The position numbers and the translations under genes were made by a program. A DNA stretch of 64,000 bases from an uncultured Clostridia bacterium (GTDB lineage Bacteria; Bacillota; Clostridia; TANB77; CAG-508): the NCBI GenBank assembly GCA_934177485.1, contig CAKPPF010000002.1, forward strand, positions 115,499-179,498, read 5' to 3'. The notes under the pieces are model-generated. The model had not been told where the DNA came from, searched no databases, and saw only the letters and a program-made list of their open reading frames with translations. Positions 24,848 through 33,766 of the stretch are shown one piece after another (position 1 is the stretch's first letter; the number at the start of each line of letters is the position of its first letter).

Positions 24848-24877
24848 TTGCAGGCAAGCACAAGACCTGCCCCTGTA
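24848..24877. repeat. R1 palindromic repeat
   Basis: GCAGGCAAG...CCTGCC arms with ACAAGA in the loop, flanked by TTTG and CCTGTA. It lies between the tRNA cluster and the histidine kinase stop; no other feature is seen in this gap. Confidence 0.6.
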
Positions 24878-24896
24878 TCTTTTGAATTTATGTTTT

Positions 24897-26396
24897 TTAC
24901 ATATTTAAATCAAAGTAAAATTCTACCCCTTCTTCTTTATTTTTAGCTCCATATTCGTTATTATAGTTATTCATAATAGCCTTTACTAGAGATAATCCTA
25001 TTCCTGTTCCACCCATCTCTCTGTTTCTTGATGTATCTTCTTTATAAAATCTATTCCATATTTTTTCCATATTTTCACTGGGTATATGTTTACCTGTATT
25101 AAATACATAAATTCTAACTTTATTATCAATAATTTTTATAGTGATTTTGATGATTTTCTTACCGTTTATTTCTTCATTGTTTTTTATTGCATTGCTTAAA
25201 TAGTTATTTATGACTTGTTCTATCATATTGATATCCGCATTTACATATACCGGTTCTTTTAAAGTAAATATTACTTTTATTTTGTTATCATTAAGCATTA
25301 CAGTATATTTTCTTATTTCTTCATTAATTAAATCTACTATATTGAAATGTTTATTATCTAACTTTTTGGCTCCATACTCTAATTTCATAAGTTCCAAAAG
25401 ATTTTTAACCATGATGTCCATTTTGTTTGCTTCATCTTGAATTACTTCTGCGTAAAATTTTCTGCTTTCTTCGTCGGAATTTACATTTTCTAAAAGCCCC
25501 TCAGAATATCCTTGAATTAAAGCAATTGGTGTTTTTAATTCATGTGATACATCTGATATAAATTGTTTTCTCATTTCATCAATTTTAGACTTTCTTTCTA
25601 TATCTTCTTCAAGTTCAGAATTGTTCTTTTGTAATTCTGTAATTGTTTTTTCAAGTTTGTCTGACATTGTATTTATGCTTTTTCCTAAGTTGTCTACGTC
25701 GTCCCCTGTGTCTTTTATTCTATACTTTTGGCTAAAGTCTAAATTGGCCATTTTATTGGCTATACTACTTAACTCTGAAATTGGTTTTGTGAATTTTTTT
25801 GATATTATTAATATTGCAATTCCACTTATTATTATTGTTATTATTCCAATTGAGTAAAAGAAATTATTAGATATTTTTACACTATCTTTTATTGATGAAA
25901 TTGGCATTCTTATATATATTTTACTGTCATTTCCTATTTTTCCAACTAGCAATAAAAAATTAATATCACTTTTACTATCTCTTGCTTCTACTATATACGT
26001 GTTATCTTTATTATATAAAATATTTTCAGATGCAATTTTACTAAAATCTATTAAATAATAATTAAAATCACCATTAGAATTATATATTGTTGTATTATAC
26101 TTATTGTTTATTACTATATTAAAATTATTATTTATAGCTATTTTTTCTATTTTTAATTTAGCTTCACTATTTGTTATTGATATAGAGTTTAAAACTTTAT
26201 TTATTTCATTATATGCTTGTAATAAATTTGATTTTTTATAGTACAAATAATATGATTCAATAATAAAGCTATTTACAAATATAAGTATTCCTAAAATTGA
26301 CATTATTGTTAATGTCATAATTAAAAATAATTTAGTTTTTATAGATTTATTTAAACTTTCTTTTTTTATTTTAATTAAATTTTTTAATCTATTCAT
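24897..26396 (-). CDS. sensor histidine kinase
   Basis: A 499-residue membrane kinase with TM1 (about 22-44), an extracytoplasmic sensor region (45-178), TM2 (179-199), HAMP (200-255), and HisKA with the phospho-accepting H285 in SDVSHELKTP. The C-terminal HATPase has N (NNYLSNAIKNNEE), G1 and G2 (GGTGIGLSLVKAI) boxes. It pairs with the OmpR-type regulator encoded 9 bp upstream. The signal is unknown; no obvious target gene such as an ABC transporter is adjacent. Confidence 0.93.
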   Translation of the reverse strand: MNRLKNLIKIKKESLNKSIKTKLFLIMTLTIMSILGILIFVNSFIIESYYLYYKKSNLLQAYNEINKVLNSISITNSEAKLKIEKIAINNNFNIVINNKYNTTIYNSNGDFNYYLIDFSKIASENILYNKDNTYIVEARDSKSDINFLLLVGKIGNDSKIYIRMPISSIKDSVKISNNFFYSIGIITIIISGIAILIISKKFTKPISELSSIANKMANLDFSQKYRIKDTGDDVDNLGKSINTMSDKLEKTITELQKNNSELEEDIERKSKIDEMRKQFISDVSHELKTPIALIQGYSEGLLENVNSDEESRKFYAEVIQDEANKMDIMVKNLLELMKLEYGAKKLDNKHFNIVDLINEEIRKYTVMLNDNKIKVIFTLKEPVYVNADINMIEQVINNYLSNAIKNNEEINGKKIIKITIKIIDNKVRIYVFNTGKHIPSENMEKIWNRFYKEDTSRNREMGGTGIGLSLVKAIMNNYNNEYGAKNKEEGVEFYFDLNM

Positions 26397-26405
26397 TATT
26401 ACACC

Positions 26406-27089
26406 TTAACTATTTTTAGTTTCAAATTTGTATCCTATTCCACGTATCGTTTTTATGTATTTTCCTTTTTTTCCTAATTTATGTCTTATTTTTTTTATGT
26501 GACTGTCAATTGTTCTTGAGTCTCCATAATAATCATAATTCCATACATTATTTAGAATCTTTTCTCTTGATAATGCTATTGATTCATTTTCAAGTAAATA
26601 TATCAACAATTCATATTCTCGAAGACTTAATTCAATATTTTTATTATCTACAGAAACTGTTCTTCCATCGTAATCTACAACAATTCCCGCATAATCTGTT
26701 TTATTTTCTTTTTGTCCTTTTATTCTATTAAGTAATGCTTCAACTCTAGCCACGAGAATTTTAGGGCTAAAAGGTTTTGATATATACTCGTCTGCACCTA
26801 GCTCAAATCCAAACAATTCATCTTGTTCTTCTCCTCTTGCTGTTAGCATAATTACAGGAACATTAGATTTTTGTCTTATTTGTCTTAAAACAGACCAGCC
26901 ATCTAGTTTTGGCATCATTACATCAAGAAGAATTAAATCTATTTTATCTCTTTTTTCTTCATATGTCTGTATAGCTTTTTCTCCGTCTTCTGCTTCTATT
27001 ACTTTATAATCTTTTTGACTTAAAAAGTCTTTTATTAGTTTTCTCATTCTAGATTCATCATCTACAACCATTATTGTAATATCATTCAT
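26406..27089 (-). CDS. OmpR/PhoB-type response regulator
   Basis: 227 residues. The receiver domain has the acidic pair D10/D11, phosphorylation site D56 (LILLDVMMPKLDGW) and the conserved KPF lysine. The C-terminal winged-helix domain ends RTIDSHIKKIRHKLG and IRGIGYKFE. It is transcribed first, with the cognate histidine kinase immediately downstream, so the pair is one operon. Confidence 0.95.
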   Translation of the reverse strand: MNDITIMVVDDESRMRKLIKDFLSQKDYKVIEAEDGEKAIQTYEEKRDKIDLILLDVMMPKLDGWSVLRQIRQKSNVPVIMLTARGEEQDELFGFELGADEYISKPFSPKILVARVEALLNRIKGQKENKTDYAGIVVDYDGRTVSVDNKNIELSLREYELLIYLLENESIALSREKILNNVWNYDYYGDSRTIDSHIKKIRHKLGKKGKYIKTIRGIGYKFETKNS

Positions 27090-27160
27090 ACTAATTTTCC
27101 TCCATTATTTTTTTATATTATACATAAAAAATATGTTCAATTTGTGAATAAAATGTAAAA

Positions 27161-27185
27161 ATGGACTTCTTAGTTAGAAGTCCAT
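27161..27185 (-). terminator. terminator of the 111-aa gene
   Basis: ATGGACTTCT/AGAAGTCCAT hairpin overlapping the stop codon, with a T-rich minus-strand tail. Confidence 0.7.
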
Positions 27186-27505
27186 CTTAGTACTCGTATA
27201 TCTTTATATTTATTTAGTACCTCCATGTATTTAGCATATTCTTCTTCCCATAACATATCTGGTACTTTATCAAATGCACTAAAAACTTTTTCTGCCTCTG
27301 CTAAAAAAATCACTTGTTCTTGAGGACTTAGTTTTTGGTATTTTTTTGAAAATGCATATAATTTATCTAATGTTTCATTTGCTTTTATAAATGTCCAAAA
27401 GTCTTTAACTTTCATCCCTGCTGATTTAATTTGAAAAACAGCAAATGCAATTAAGTAAAACACAACTAATACCAATATATATATAATTACCATCATTAGT
27501 TCCAT
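27170..27505 (-). CDS. small membrane-anchored protein (111 aa), unknown
   Basis: One N-terminal transmembrane helix (about 4-28) and a soluble helical domain of about 80 residues with KLSPQEQVIFLAEAEKVFSAF. A GGAGAAAA ribosome binding site precedes the ATG. It lies 48 bp downstream of the clpC-type gene on the same strand, so it may be co-transcribed with the unfoldase, but nothing else ties it to proteolysis. Its own terminator overlaps its stop. Confidence 0.65.
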   Translation of the reverse strand: MELMMVIIYILVLVVFYLIAFAVFQIKSAGMKVKDFWTFIKANETLDKLYAFSKKYQKLSPQEQVIFLAEAEKVFSAFDKVPDMLWEEEYAKYMEVLNKYKDIRVLRWTSN

Positions 27506-27552
27506 TAAAATTTTTTCTCCTTTTAATAAGTACTTTTAAATTATAACACAAT

Positions 27553-29976
27553 TTATGCAGATTTGCAAATTTCATTACAAATCTTGTTTTCTTGTATAAA
27601 AAAGTTTATTGTATGACCTTTTTTCAGTTTTTTATCAATGATTTTTTTTGCAATTTCATCTTCTATTATTTCTTGAAGCTTTCTTTTTAGTTCACGTGCA
27701 CCATAATTAGTATCTATTTCATTTTGTATAATATATTTTTTTACTTCTTGTGTTACATTGCATCTTATTTCTTTTTCAGCTATTCTAGCATTCAAGTCTT
27801 CTAACATTATATCTATTATTTGAATAAAATCTTTTGTGTTCAATTTATTAAAAATAACAATATCATTAATACGATTAATAAATTCTGGTTTAAATTCATT
27901 TTTCAATTCATTTAAAATCACTTTATTTTGTTCTTGGCTTTCTATATTTCCAAATCCTAATTTTTTTGTTTTTGTTATTTTTTCTGCTCCAATGTTAGAG
28001 GTCATTATTATTATAGTATTTTTAAAATTAATTTTTCTTCCACTTGAATCCGTTAGTGCTCCTTCATCTAGAATTTGTAATAAAATGTTAAGTACATCTA
28101 CATGTGCTTTCTCTATTTCATCAAATAATATTATAGAATAAGGATTTTTTCTAACCTTTTTAGTTAAATTTGTTTCTTCCTCATAGCCAACGTAACCAGG
28201 TGGCGAACCAATTATTTTTGATGTTGCAAATGCTTCCATATATTCACTCATGTCAAGTCTTATTATGCTATTTTCATTTCCAAATAAATTATATGCTAAT
28301 ACCTTTGTTAGTTCTGTTTTTCCAACCCCTGTTGGGCCTAAGAAAAGGAAACTTCCAAGTGGCTTATTAGGGTCATTTATTCCAACTTTGCTTCTTAATA
28401 TTGCTTTCGAAATTTTTTCAATTGCTTCGTTTTGTCCTATTATTCTTTTACGTAATTCTTTTTCTAAGTTATATAACTTTGCATCTTCACTTTCGGAAAT
28501 TTGATCAAGAGGTATATTAGTTAATTCTGAAATTACTTCTTGTAAATCTTTAACATTTATTTTGGTTTTGGTTTTAATATTTTTATTTCTCCAATTTTCT
28601 TTTTGTTTTTCTAGCTCATCTTTTTTATTTATTTCTTCATCTCTATATTTTGCCGCAATTTCAAAATCTTGATTTAATATTGCTTTTTCTTTCTGTTTTC
28701 TTGCCCAAGTAACTTCTTCTTCGTAATCTTTTATTTCTTTAGGTAACATATACTTTCTCATTTTTACTCTTGAAGCTGTTTCGTCAAGTAAGTCTATTGC
28801 CTTATCTGGCATATGTCTATCAAAAATATATCTGTTAGAGAGTTCAACACATTTTTCTATAATATCATCACTTATTTCAACATTATGATGTTTTTCATAT
28901 TTTTCTTTTAAACCATTCAAAATCTGGATTGTTTCTACTTTATTAGGTTCATTCACAATAACAGGGCAAAATCTTCTTTCTAAAGCTGCATCTTTTTCTA
29001 TATACTTTGTATATTCATCTATAGTGGTAGCACCAATAAGTTGAATTTCTCCCCTTGCCAATATTGGTTTTAATATATTAGCTGCATCTATTGCACCTTC
29101 TGCCGCTCCAGCTCCTACTATTGTATGAATTTCATCTATAAACAATATTATGTCATCAGATTTTTTTGCTTCATTCAAACACTTTTTTATTCTATCTTCA
29201 AAGTCTCCTCTATATTTTGCTCCTGCAATGATTGATGTTAAATCTAAATTAAATATTATTTTATTTTTTAATGTTTCTGGTACTTCTTGCTCAAATATTC
29301 TTTTTGCTAATCCCTCTACAATTGCTGTTTTACCAACTCCAGGTTCACCAATCAAACAGGGGTTATTTTTATTTTTTCTTGATAATATTTGTATTATTCT
29401 TTCTATTTCGTTTTCTCTACCTATTACAGTATCTATTTTGTCTTCAGAAGCCAGTTTGTTTAAATTAGTTCCATATTGATTTAATATATTATTAGAATTA
29501 TGCATTTTAGCTTTATTCTTTTTTTCTCTACTTAGTTCTTCTATTTGAGATACAACCTTAAAAATATCTTCGTACATTTCGTCCATATTAGCATTTAATT
29601 CTAATAATATTTTATAGGCCATATTATCTTTGTCATTTAAAATACTAAGTAACATAGTTTCAGTTCCGATACTATTCATTAAGTTTTTTTCTGTTTCTTT
29701 AAATGATTCTTCTATTATTCTTTTACTTCTTGGAGTAAATCCATCTGTTTTAGTTAAAGTAATTTTGCCTTCTCCTAAAAACTCTTTTACCTTCTCAAGA
29801 ATTTTACTTGACTCTATATTTTGTTTTCTTAAGATTTTATAACCTAGTCCATCTTTTTCGGAAGCAATTCCATATAAGATATGCTCAGAGCCAATAAAGT
29901 TATGACCTAGCTCCATAGCACATTTTTCTGCATTTTCTAATACTTTCTTAGATGCATCACTAAATTTATATATCAT
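27553..29976 (-). CDS. clpC: ClpC-type AAA+ unfoldase
   Basis: Hsp100 unfoldase that feeds proteins to ClpP. 807 residues: an N-terminal Clp repeat domain (FSDASKKVLENAEKCAMELGH), first AAA domain with GEPGVGKT and IHTIVGAGAAEG, a UVR-like middle region (NQDFEIAAKYRDEE) that distinguishes ClpC from ClpB, and second AAA domain with GPTGVGKT and GYVGYEE. The usual ctsR-mcsA-mcsB partners are absent; instead a 52-residue acidic protein is encoded just upstream. The sequence is diverged from typical ClpC, so a specialised role is possible. Confidence 0.88.
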   Translation of the reverse strand: MIYKFSDASKKVLENAEKCAMELGHNFIGSEHILYGIASEKDGLGYKILRKQNIESSKILEKVKEFLGEGKITLTKTDGFTPRSKRIIEESFKETEKNLMNSIGTETMLLSILNDKDNMAYKILLELNANMDEMYEDIFKVVSQIEELSREKKNKAKMHNSNNILNQYGTNLNKLASEDKIDTVIGRENEIERIIQILSRKNKNNPCLIGEPGVGKTAIVEGLAKRIFEQEVPETLKNKIIFNLDLTSIIAGAKYRGDFEDRIKKCLNEAKKSDDIILFIDEIHTIVGAGAAEGAIDAANILKPILARGEIQLIGATTIDEYTKYIEKDAALERRFCPVIVNEPNKVETIQILNGLKEKYEKHHNVEISDDIIEKCVELSNRYIFDRHMPDKAIDLLDETASRVKMRKYMLPKEIKDYEEEVTWARKQKEKAILNQDFEIAAKYRDEEINKKDELEKQKENWRNKNIKTKTKINVKDLQEVISELTNIPLDQISESEDAKLYNLEKELRKRIIGQNEAIEKISKAILRSKVGINDPNKPLGSFLFLGPTGVGKTELTKVLAYNLFGNENSIIRLDMSEYMEAFATSKIIGSPPGYVGYEEETNLTKKVRKNPYSIILFDEIEKAHVDVLNILLQILDEGALTDSSGRKINFKNTIIIMTSNIGAEKITKTKKLGFGNIESQEQNKVILNELKNEFKPEFINRINDIVIFNKLNTKDFIQIIDIMLEDLNARIAEKEIRCNVTQEVKKYIIQNEIDTNYGARELKRKLQEIIEDEIAKKIIDKKLKKGHTINFFIQENKICNEICKSA

Positions 29977-30012
29977 TTTTACTTCTCCTTAAAATATATT
30001 TATAAATATATT

Positions 30013-30171
30013 TTATTCTTTTTTATCTTCTGTTATGTCTGCTAATTTTTCTGAGATTTTCTTTTGTTCATCTAATGTTTTCCATGCAAAGTATGAAGAA
30101 ATAAATTCACCATATTTGCTCGAATCCTCCTCCATCACATTTTTATTTTCTTTATTTTTATCATCTTTCAT
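30013..30171 (-). CDS. small acidic protein (52 aa) upstream of clpC
   Basis: MKDDKNKENKNVMEEDSSKY, then FISSYFAWKTLDEQKKISEK and a stop at 30013. AGAGGTGG precedes the ATG by six bases, a good ribosome binding site. Charged and helical, with no membrane segment. It is directly upstream of the clpC-type gene in the same orientation (36 bp gap), so probably in its operon. It could be an adaptor or only a leader ORF; unknown. Confidence 0.55.
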   Translation of the reverse strand: MKDDKNKENKNVMEEDSSKYGEFISSYFAWKTLDEQKKISEKLADITEDKKE

Positions 30172-30236
30172 TAATAACCACCTCTAAAAAATTATACCTA
30201 TATTTAAGAGTTTTAATACAAGCTATACTAAATTTC

Positions 30237-30265
30237 TTGCTTTTTTATGTAAATTATGATATACT
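30237..30265 (+). promoter_or_regulatory. promoter of the 108-aa orphan
   Basis: TTGCTT (30237-30242) and TATACT (30260-30265) separated by 17 bases, 30 bases before the ATG. Confidence 0.6.
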
Positions 30266-30295
30266 ATTTTTACTAAATTAAAGGAGTGTAGCAAA

Positions 30296-30622
30296 ATGAG
30301 TATTGAGCATTTAAAAACAGACTTAGGTTTTCGGTACATTTACAAAATTAATGACACAAATTATTGCTTTTTCGAGGTAAATAATAGTTTAATAAGTATA
30401 AAACTTTACGGATATGTTCCCTTTGACGATTTGGTCGAGTGTTTAAGAAAAGTTACACAACAAATTGTTGAAGAAAACAAAGTGCCTCAGATTAATGTCT
30501 TTTATAGCAAAAGCAAGAAATATTCATTAATACTTAATATGTTAAGAAAATGCGGTTATAAATGTATAAAATCAACAGGAGTACATTTTTCCGTTTGGAC
30601 ATATGCTCAAAAATCCCTTTGA
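30296..30622 (+). CDS. hypothetical protein (108 aa)
   Basis: One of the few plus-strand genes, with its own promoter and AAAGGAG ribosome binding site. The sequence is compact and alpha/beta (CFFEVNNSLISIKLYGYVPF, later LILNMLRKCGYKCIKSTGVHF), with no transmembrane helix. The C-terminal pattern is faintly like the end of a GNAT acetyltransferase, but the acetyl-CoA loop is missing. Function unknown. A bidirectional terminator separates it from tRNA-Met. Confidence 0.65.
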   Translation: MSIEHLKTDLGFRYIYKINDTNYCFFEVNNSLISIKLYGYVPFDDLVECLRKVTQQIVEENKVPQINVFYSKSKKYSLILNMLRKCGYKCIKSTGVHFSVWTYAQKSL

Positions 30623-30633
30623 TAAAGGGAAAA

Positions 30634-30670
30634 CAAAAAATCACTGATAACAACATCAGTGATTTTTGTT
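30634..30670. terminator. bidirectional terminator
   Basis: AAAAATCACTGAT/ATCAGTGATTTTT stem serving the plus-strand orphan and the minus-strand tRNA-Met. Confidence 0.85.
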
Positions 30671-30681
30671 TTATTAAATTA

Positions 30682-30758
30682 TGGTAGCGAAGATGTGATT
30701 CGAACACATGACCTGCCGGGTATGAACCGGATGCTCTAGCCAACTGAGCTACTTCGCC
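30682..30758 (-). tRNA. tRNA-Met (anticodon CAT), elongator type
   Basis: 77 nt; acceptor GGCGAAG/CTTCGCT, anticodon loop TTCATAC, T-loop TTCGAAT, encoded CCA. The sequence resembles Firmicutes elongator tRNA-Met; a lysidine-modified tRNA-Ile2 cannot be fully excluded. Confidence 0.9.
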
Positions 30759-30920
30759 ATTTAAATGACAAGTATTATTATAACGTTTTAAACGTCACTT
30801 GTCAAGAAAATTTTTAAAATTATTATATAATTCAATATAAAGACGCTATAAACACTTTATTAAATTTTAATTTAATTCTTGTATAACAAACTAGCCAGAT
30901 GCAAAACTCTATGAAATTTT

Positions 30921-31430
30921 TCATTTCTTTATCCAATTACTAAAAGCTTCAAACAACAAAATAAGAAAAATCATTACAAAAATTCCAGTTAGTACTCCTG
31001 CAGAGTCAATGCATACATCTCTAATACTTGGTCCTCTACCCGGTATAAAGCTTTGGTGAAACTCATCACTTGTAGCATATGTTACTCCTATTAGAATACT
31101 CCATAATAACTTGTACTTATTTTTAATATCAAAAGTACACCAAAATCCCATAACAGAAAATCCAACCAAACAATAAATACTAAAATGAGCTAATTTCCTA
31201 ATTATAGGATGAAGCTTTTCAATATAATGCATTCTAAGAGCTGTATCCATATTTTTAATCTTAGAAAACAGGTTGACAATAAAATTTGTAACTTTTAAAC
31301 TCAAGTTGCCAGATTGTTCCCCATCTTGTGATGAAAAACAAAATATTAAGTATAACGTTCCTAAAAGCATTATTATAAATAATATTCTTTTAACTATTAA
31401 ATTCTTTTTAATTTTAATTGGTTTTGACAT
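30921..31430 (-). CDS. VanZ-like membrane protein
   Basis: 169 residues with four predicted transmembrane helices. It shows the VanZ family motifs FCFSSQDGEQSG (about 29-40), LHPIIRKLAHFSIYCLVGF and SDEFHQSFIPGRGPSIRDV. VanZ is a glycopeptide-resistance accessory protein, but chromosomal homologues are common and of unknown role, possibly in envelope stress. It lies at the downstream end of the polysaccharide gene block. Confidence 0.85.
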   Translation of the reverse strand: MSKPIKIKKNLIVKRILFIIMLLGTLYLIFCFSSQDGEQSGNLSLKVTNFIVNLFSKIKNMDTALRMHYIEKLHPIIRKLAHFSIYCLVGFSVMGFWCTFDIKNKYKLLWSILIGVTYATSDEFHQSFIPGRGPSIRDVCIDSAGVLTGIFVMIFLILLFEAFSNWIKK

Positions 31431-31478
31431 TATAGTTCTTCCTTAATTAAATTTATACAAATATATAATCACATATTA

Positions 31479-32576
31479 TTATGGCATGATTTTTTTCAAT
31501 ATTGGTATTTTTTTTATTATGTATGTAATTAATAAACAAATAATATATAATAAAACTGCTCCAACTGTTCTATACCAAATGCTATAAACATTTAAATTAA
31601 ATAAATTGGTTACATTGTTTTTTACAATAATATGAATTAAGTATATTCCAAAGCTACAACTTGATATCTTAACAAGATAGCCTGTTTTTATGTGCATTTT
31701 TTTCAAAACACTATCCCAATTAATATTTTTAATAAATACAAATACTGATACTGCTAAGAAAACACTAATAAAAGAACAATAATCAAATAAATCCCTGTTT
31801 AACATGTCTTTATTAATTGAAAAATAATATGTGTATCCATATCTAATTATTATAGACATTATTCCTAATAAATAAATTATTCCTTTTTGTTTTTTAGAAA
31901 ATTCTGTAGTTGATAATAAATATCCCAATATTAAAAACATTATACTAGAGTTTGTCTCTAAACAATAATTAAATATTGTTGGAAAACTAACATTCATTAT
32001 TTTGCAAAGCGGATTTATAATTCCTGAAAATATAAATATAAAAATAACAATTCCCCACAATAGTTTTCGTTCTTTTAGAAGCAATGACAGTATTGGTATT
32101 AGACAATATAAATAAAGAATTAGTGGAAAAAACCAATATATTGCCTCTATTCTGCAATAACAAAAATCTTTTACAAATTGAACTATATTTATATTTTTAT
32201 TATTATTTACATATATAACAAATGACCAAACAATCCATGGAATTAAAATCTTAATAAATCTTTTTTTGAAGAATGTTTTTGTGTCATATCTTTCTCTATA
32301 TTTCAGTAATGTAGCACCGGATAGCATTATAAATACTGGTACAGCCCAATAACATATAACTTCAAATACTAATGCTGTCTTCCATGCTCTTGAATTACTA
32401 TAAATATGTACGATTCCATTCATATGTAAAAATACAACACAAATGCACGCTAATATGTTTAATACATCAAAATATACTATTCTATTTTGTGAATTACTCT
32501 CTAAATCACCGTGTGTGTGTGTGTGTGTGTACTCTCTCAACGGTTTTCGAGGATTTGTCTGGCTATGTTTTAACAT
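31479..32576 (-). CDS. acyltransferase 3 family membrane protein, phase-variable candidate
   Basis: An OafA/WecH-like integral membrane O-acyltransferase of 365 residues with about ten transmembrane helices. The family signature RIVYFDVLNILACICVVFLH holds the conserved first-helix histidine. It probably acetylates the surface polysaccharide made by the adjacent genes. The start at 32576 has AGGAGGGAG eight bases upstream. Codons 16-22 (the THTHTH stretch) are a (GT)10 dinucleotide tract; gain or loss of one unit would shift the frame before the first membrane helix. Confidence 0.88.
   Translation of the reverse strand: MLKHSQTNPRKPLREYTHTHTHGDLESNSQNRIVYFDVLNILACICVVFLHMNGIVHIYSNSRAWKTALVFEVICYWAVPVFIMLSGATLLKYRERYDTKTFFKKRFIKILIPWIVWSFVIYVNNNKNINIVQFVKDFCYCRIEAIYWFFPLILYLYCLIPILSLLLKERKLLWGIVIFIFIFSGIINPLCKIMNVSFPTIFNYCLETNSSIMFLILGYLLSTTEFSKKQKGIIYLLGIMSIIIRYGYTYYFSINKDMLNRDLFDYCSFISVFLAVSVFVFIKNINWDSVLKKMHIKTGYLVKISSCSFGIYLIHIIVKNNVTNLFNLNVYSIWYRTVGAVLLYIICLLITYIIKKIPILKKIMP
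32511..32530. repeat. (GT)10 dinucleotide tract in the acyltransferase start
   Basis: Ten uninterrupted GT units inside the coding region, 46-65 bases from the start codon. Slippage by one unit is not a multiple of three. Confidence 0.9.
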
Positions 32577-32626
32577 TTTATAACTCCCTCCTAGCCAAAT
32601 TTAGTACTTTTAAGATTCTTAATATC

Positions 32627-33718
32627 TTACTCTTCTATTGTTAATTTTTGTGAAGTAGTTTGGACTTCTATCCATGTTCTGCCATCACTAACAGATATTT
32701 CTTGTCCACTAATATCTTTTCCATTTATTACTGTTCCTGTTTTATATGTATATTTCGTTTTGCTTGAGCGATTAGTTTTGCTCCATGTAATTGGAACTGC
32801 ATATCCATTTGTTATATAGTATCCATCTCCAGATCCTACTGTATGTAAATTCCAATAATAATTATCGTCACACATATTATAATTTATTTTTTCTACAATG
32901 ATATTTTTGGTTGTTATAGTTTCTTTTGTATTATAATCTACACATTTATTTCCATTTTCATAACGAGTATACATTTTTGATTCTGGATCATATTTAAAAG
33001 ATGCTATTTGTGGTGCAGATCCATATGGAACTGTTATTACATTTGCTATTTCATTATTGTCTGCTAAAGATAAATCTACATCTGATACATTATAGTTTAA
33101 TAATATAGTGTCATCTGATGTTGTTCTAAACTTTTTCTTATCTACTGCCTTATTTAACTTAGATATGTTAGTATATGCAGTATGTTCTAAAGCCAGATGT
33201 TCTGGATTATTTCTATAATATGGTTCACCAAATAACCCTTGTAGATAATCTATACTTCCAGATTTCATGTCATCTTCAGCATAATGACTCCATCCATAGC
33301 AACAAAAAATTGCATCTGATTCTAAAGCAAAATCTATAAAATTGTGTCTTGCACTTCTTATAGTTCCAATAATTAAGTCTTCCTTTATGTCTTTAAATAA
33401 GGCTAGTAACCTAGATGTATTTCCTTCTGTAGGTATTTCATAAATTAAATATGCATTATTTAATCCCTCTTGTACTTTAACTGCAACAGCAGTATTATTT
33501 ATAGCAACTGCATATGGTCTAGTCTTTGAATTTATATCAACAACATCAACTTTTTCATTAACTACCTCATCTACAATATTTTCCTGTTCTGGTGTAGACA
33601 TTACTTTTTTATCTTTATGATTTTTATATATTAGCATTCCTACAATTGCCGATGCTATAATTATTAAAATACCAATAATAATTATTATTTTATTATTTTT
33701 TCTTTTATCTTTTTTCAT
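32627..33718 (-). CDS. DUF3048 (YerB-like) membrane-anchored protein
   Basis: 363 residues: one N-terminal transmembrane helix (about 10-30), a linker, then the DUF3048 domain (RPYAVAINNTAVAVKVQEGL, YEIPTEGNTSRLLALF, GTIRSARHNFIDFALE) and its C-terminal companion domain (VPYGSAPQIASFKYDPESK, ending with ITWSKTNRSSKTKYTY). YerB-type proteins are extracytoplasmic and of unknown activity. The position between glf and the acyltransferase suggests an envelope role. Confidence 0.88.
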   Translation of the reverse strand: MKKDKRKNNKIIIIIGILIIIASAIVGMLIYKNHKDKKVMSTPEQENIVDEVVNEKVDVVDINSKTRPYAVAINNTAVAVKVQEGLNNAYLIYEIPTEGNTSRLLALFKDIKEDLIIGTIRSARHNFIDFALESDAIFCCYGWSHYAEDDMKSGSIDYLQGLFGEPYYRNNPEHLALEHTAYTNISKLNKAVDKKKFRTTSDDTILLNYNVSDVDLSLADNNEIANVITVPYGSAPQIASFKYDPESKMYTRYENGNKCVDYNTKETITTKNIIVEKINYNMCDDNYYWNLHTVGSGDGYYITNGYAVPITWSKTNRSSKTKYTYKTGTVINGKDISGQEISVSDGRTWIEVQTTSQKLTIEE

Positions 33719-33766
33719 AGAAATACTCTCCTTAATTAAAACCTATACTCTTATTGTATATTTTAA

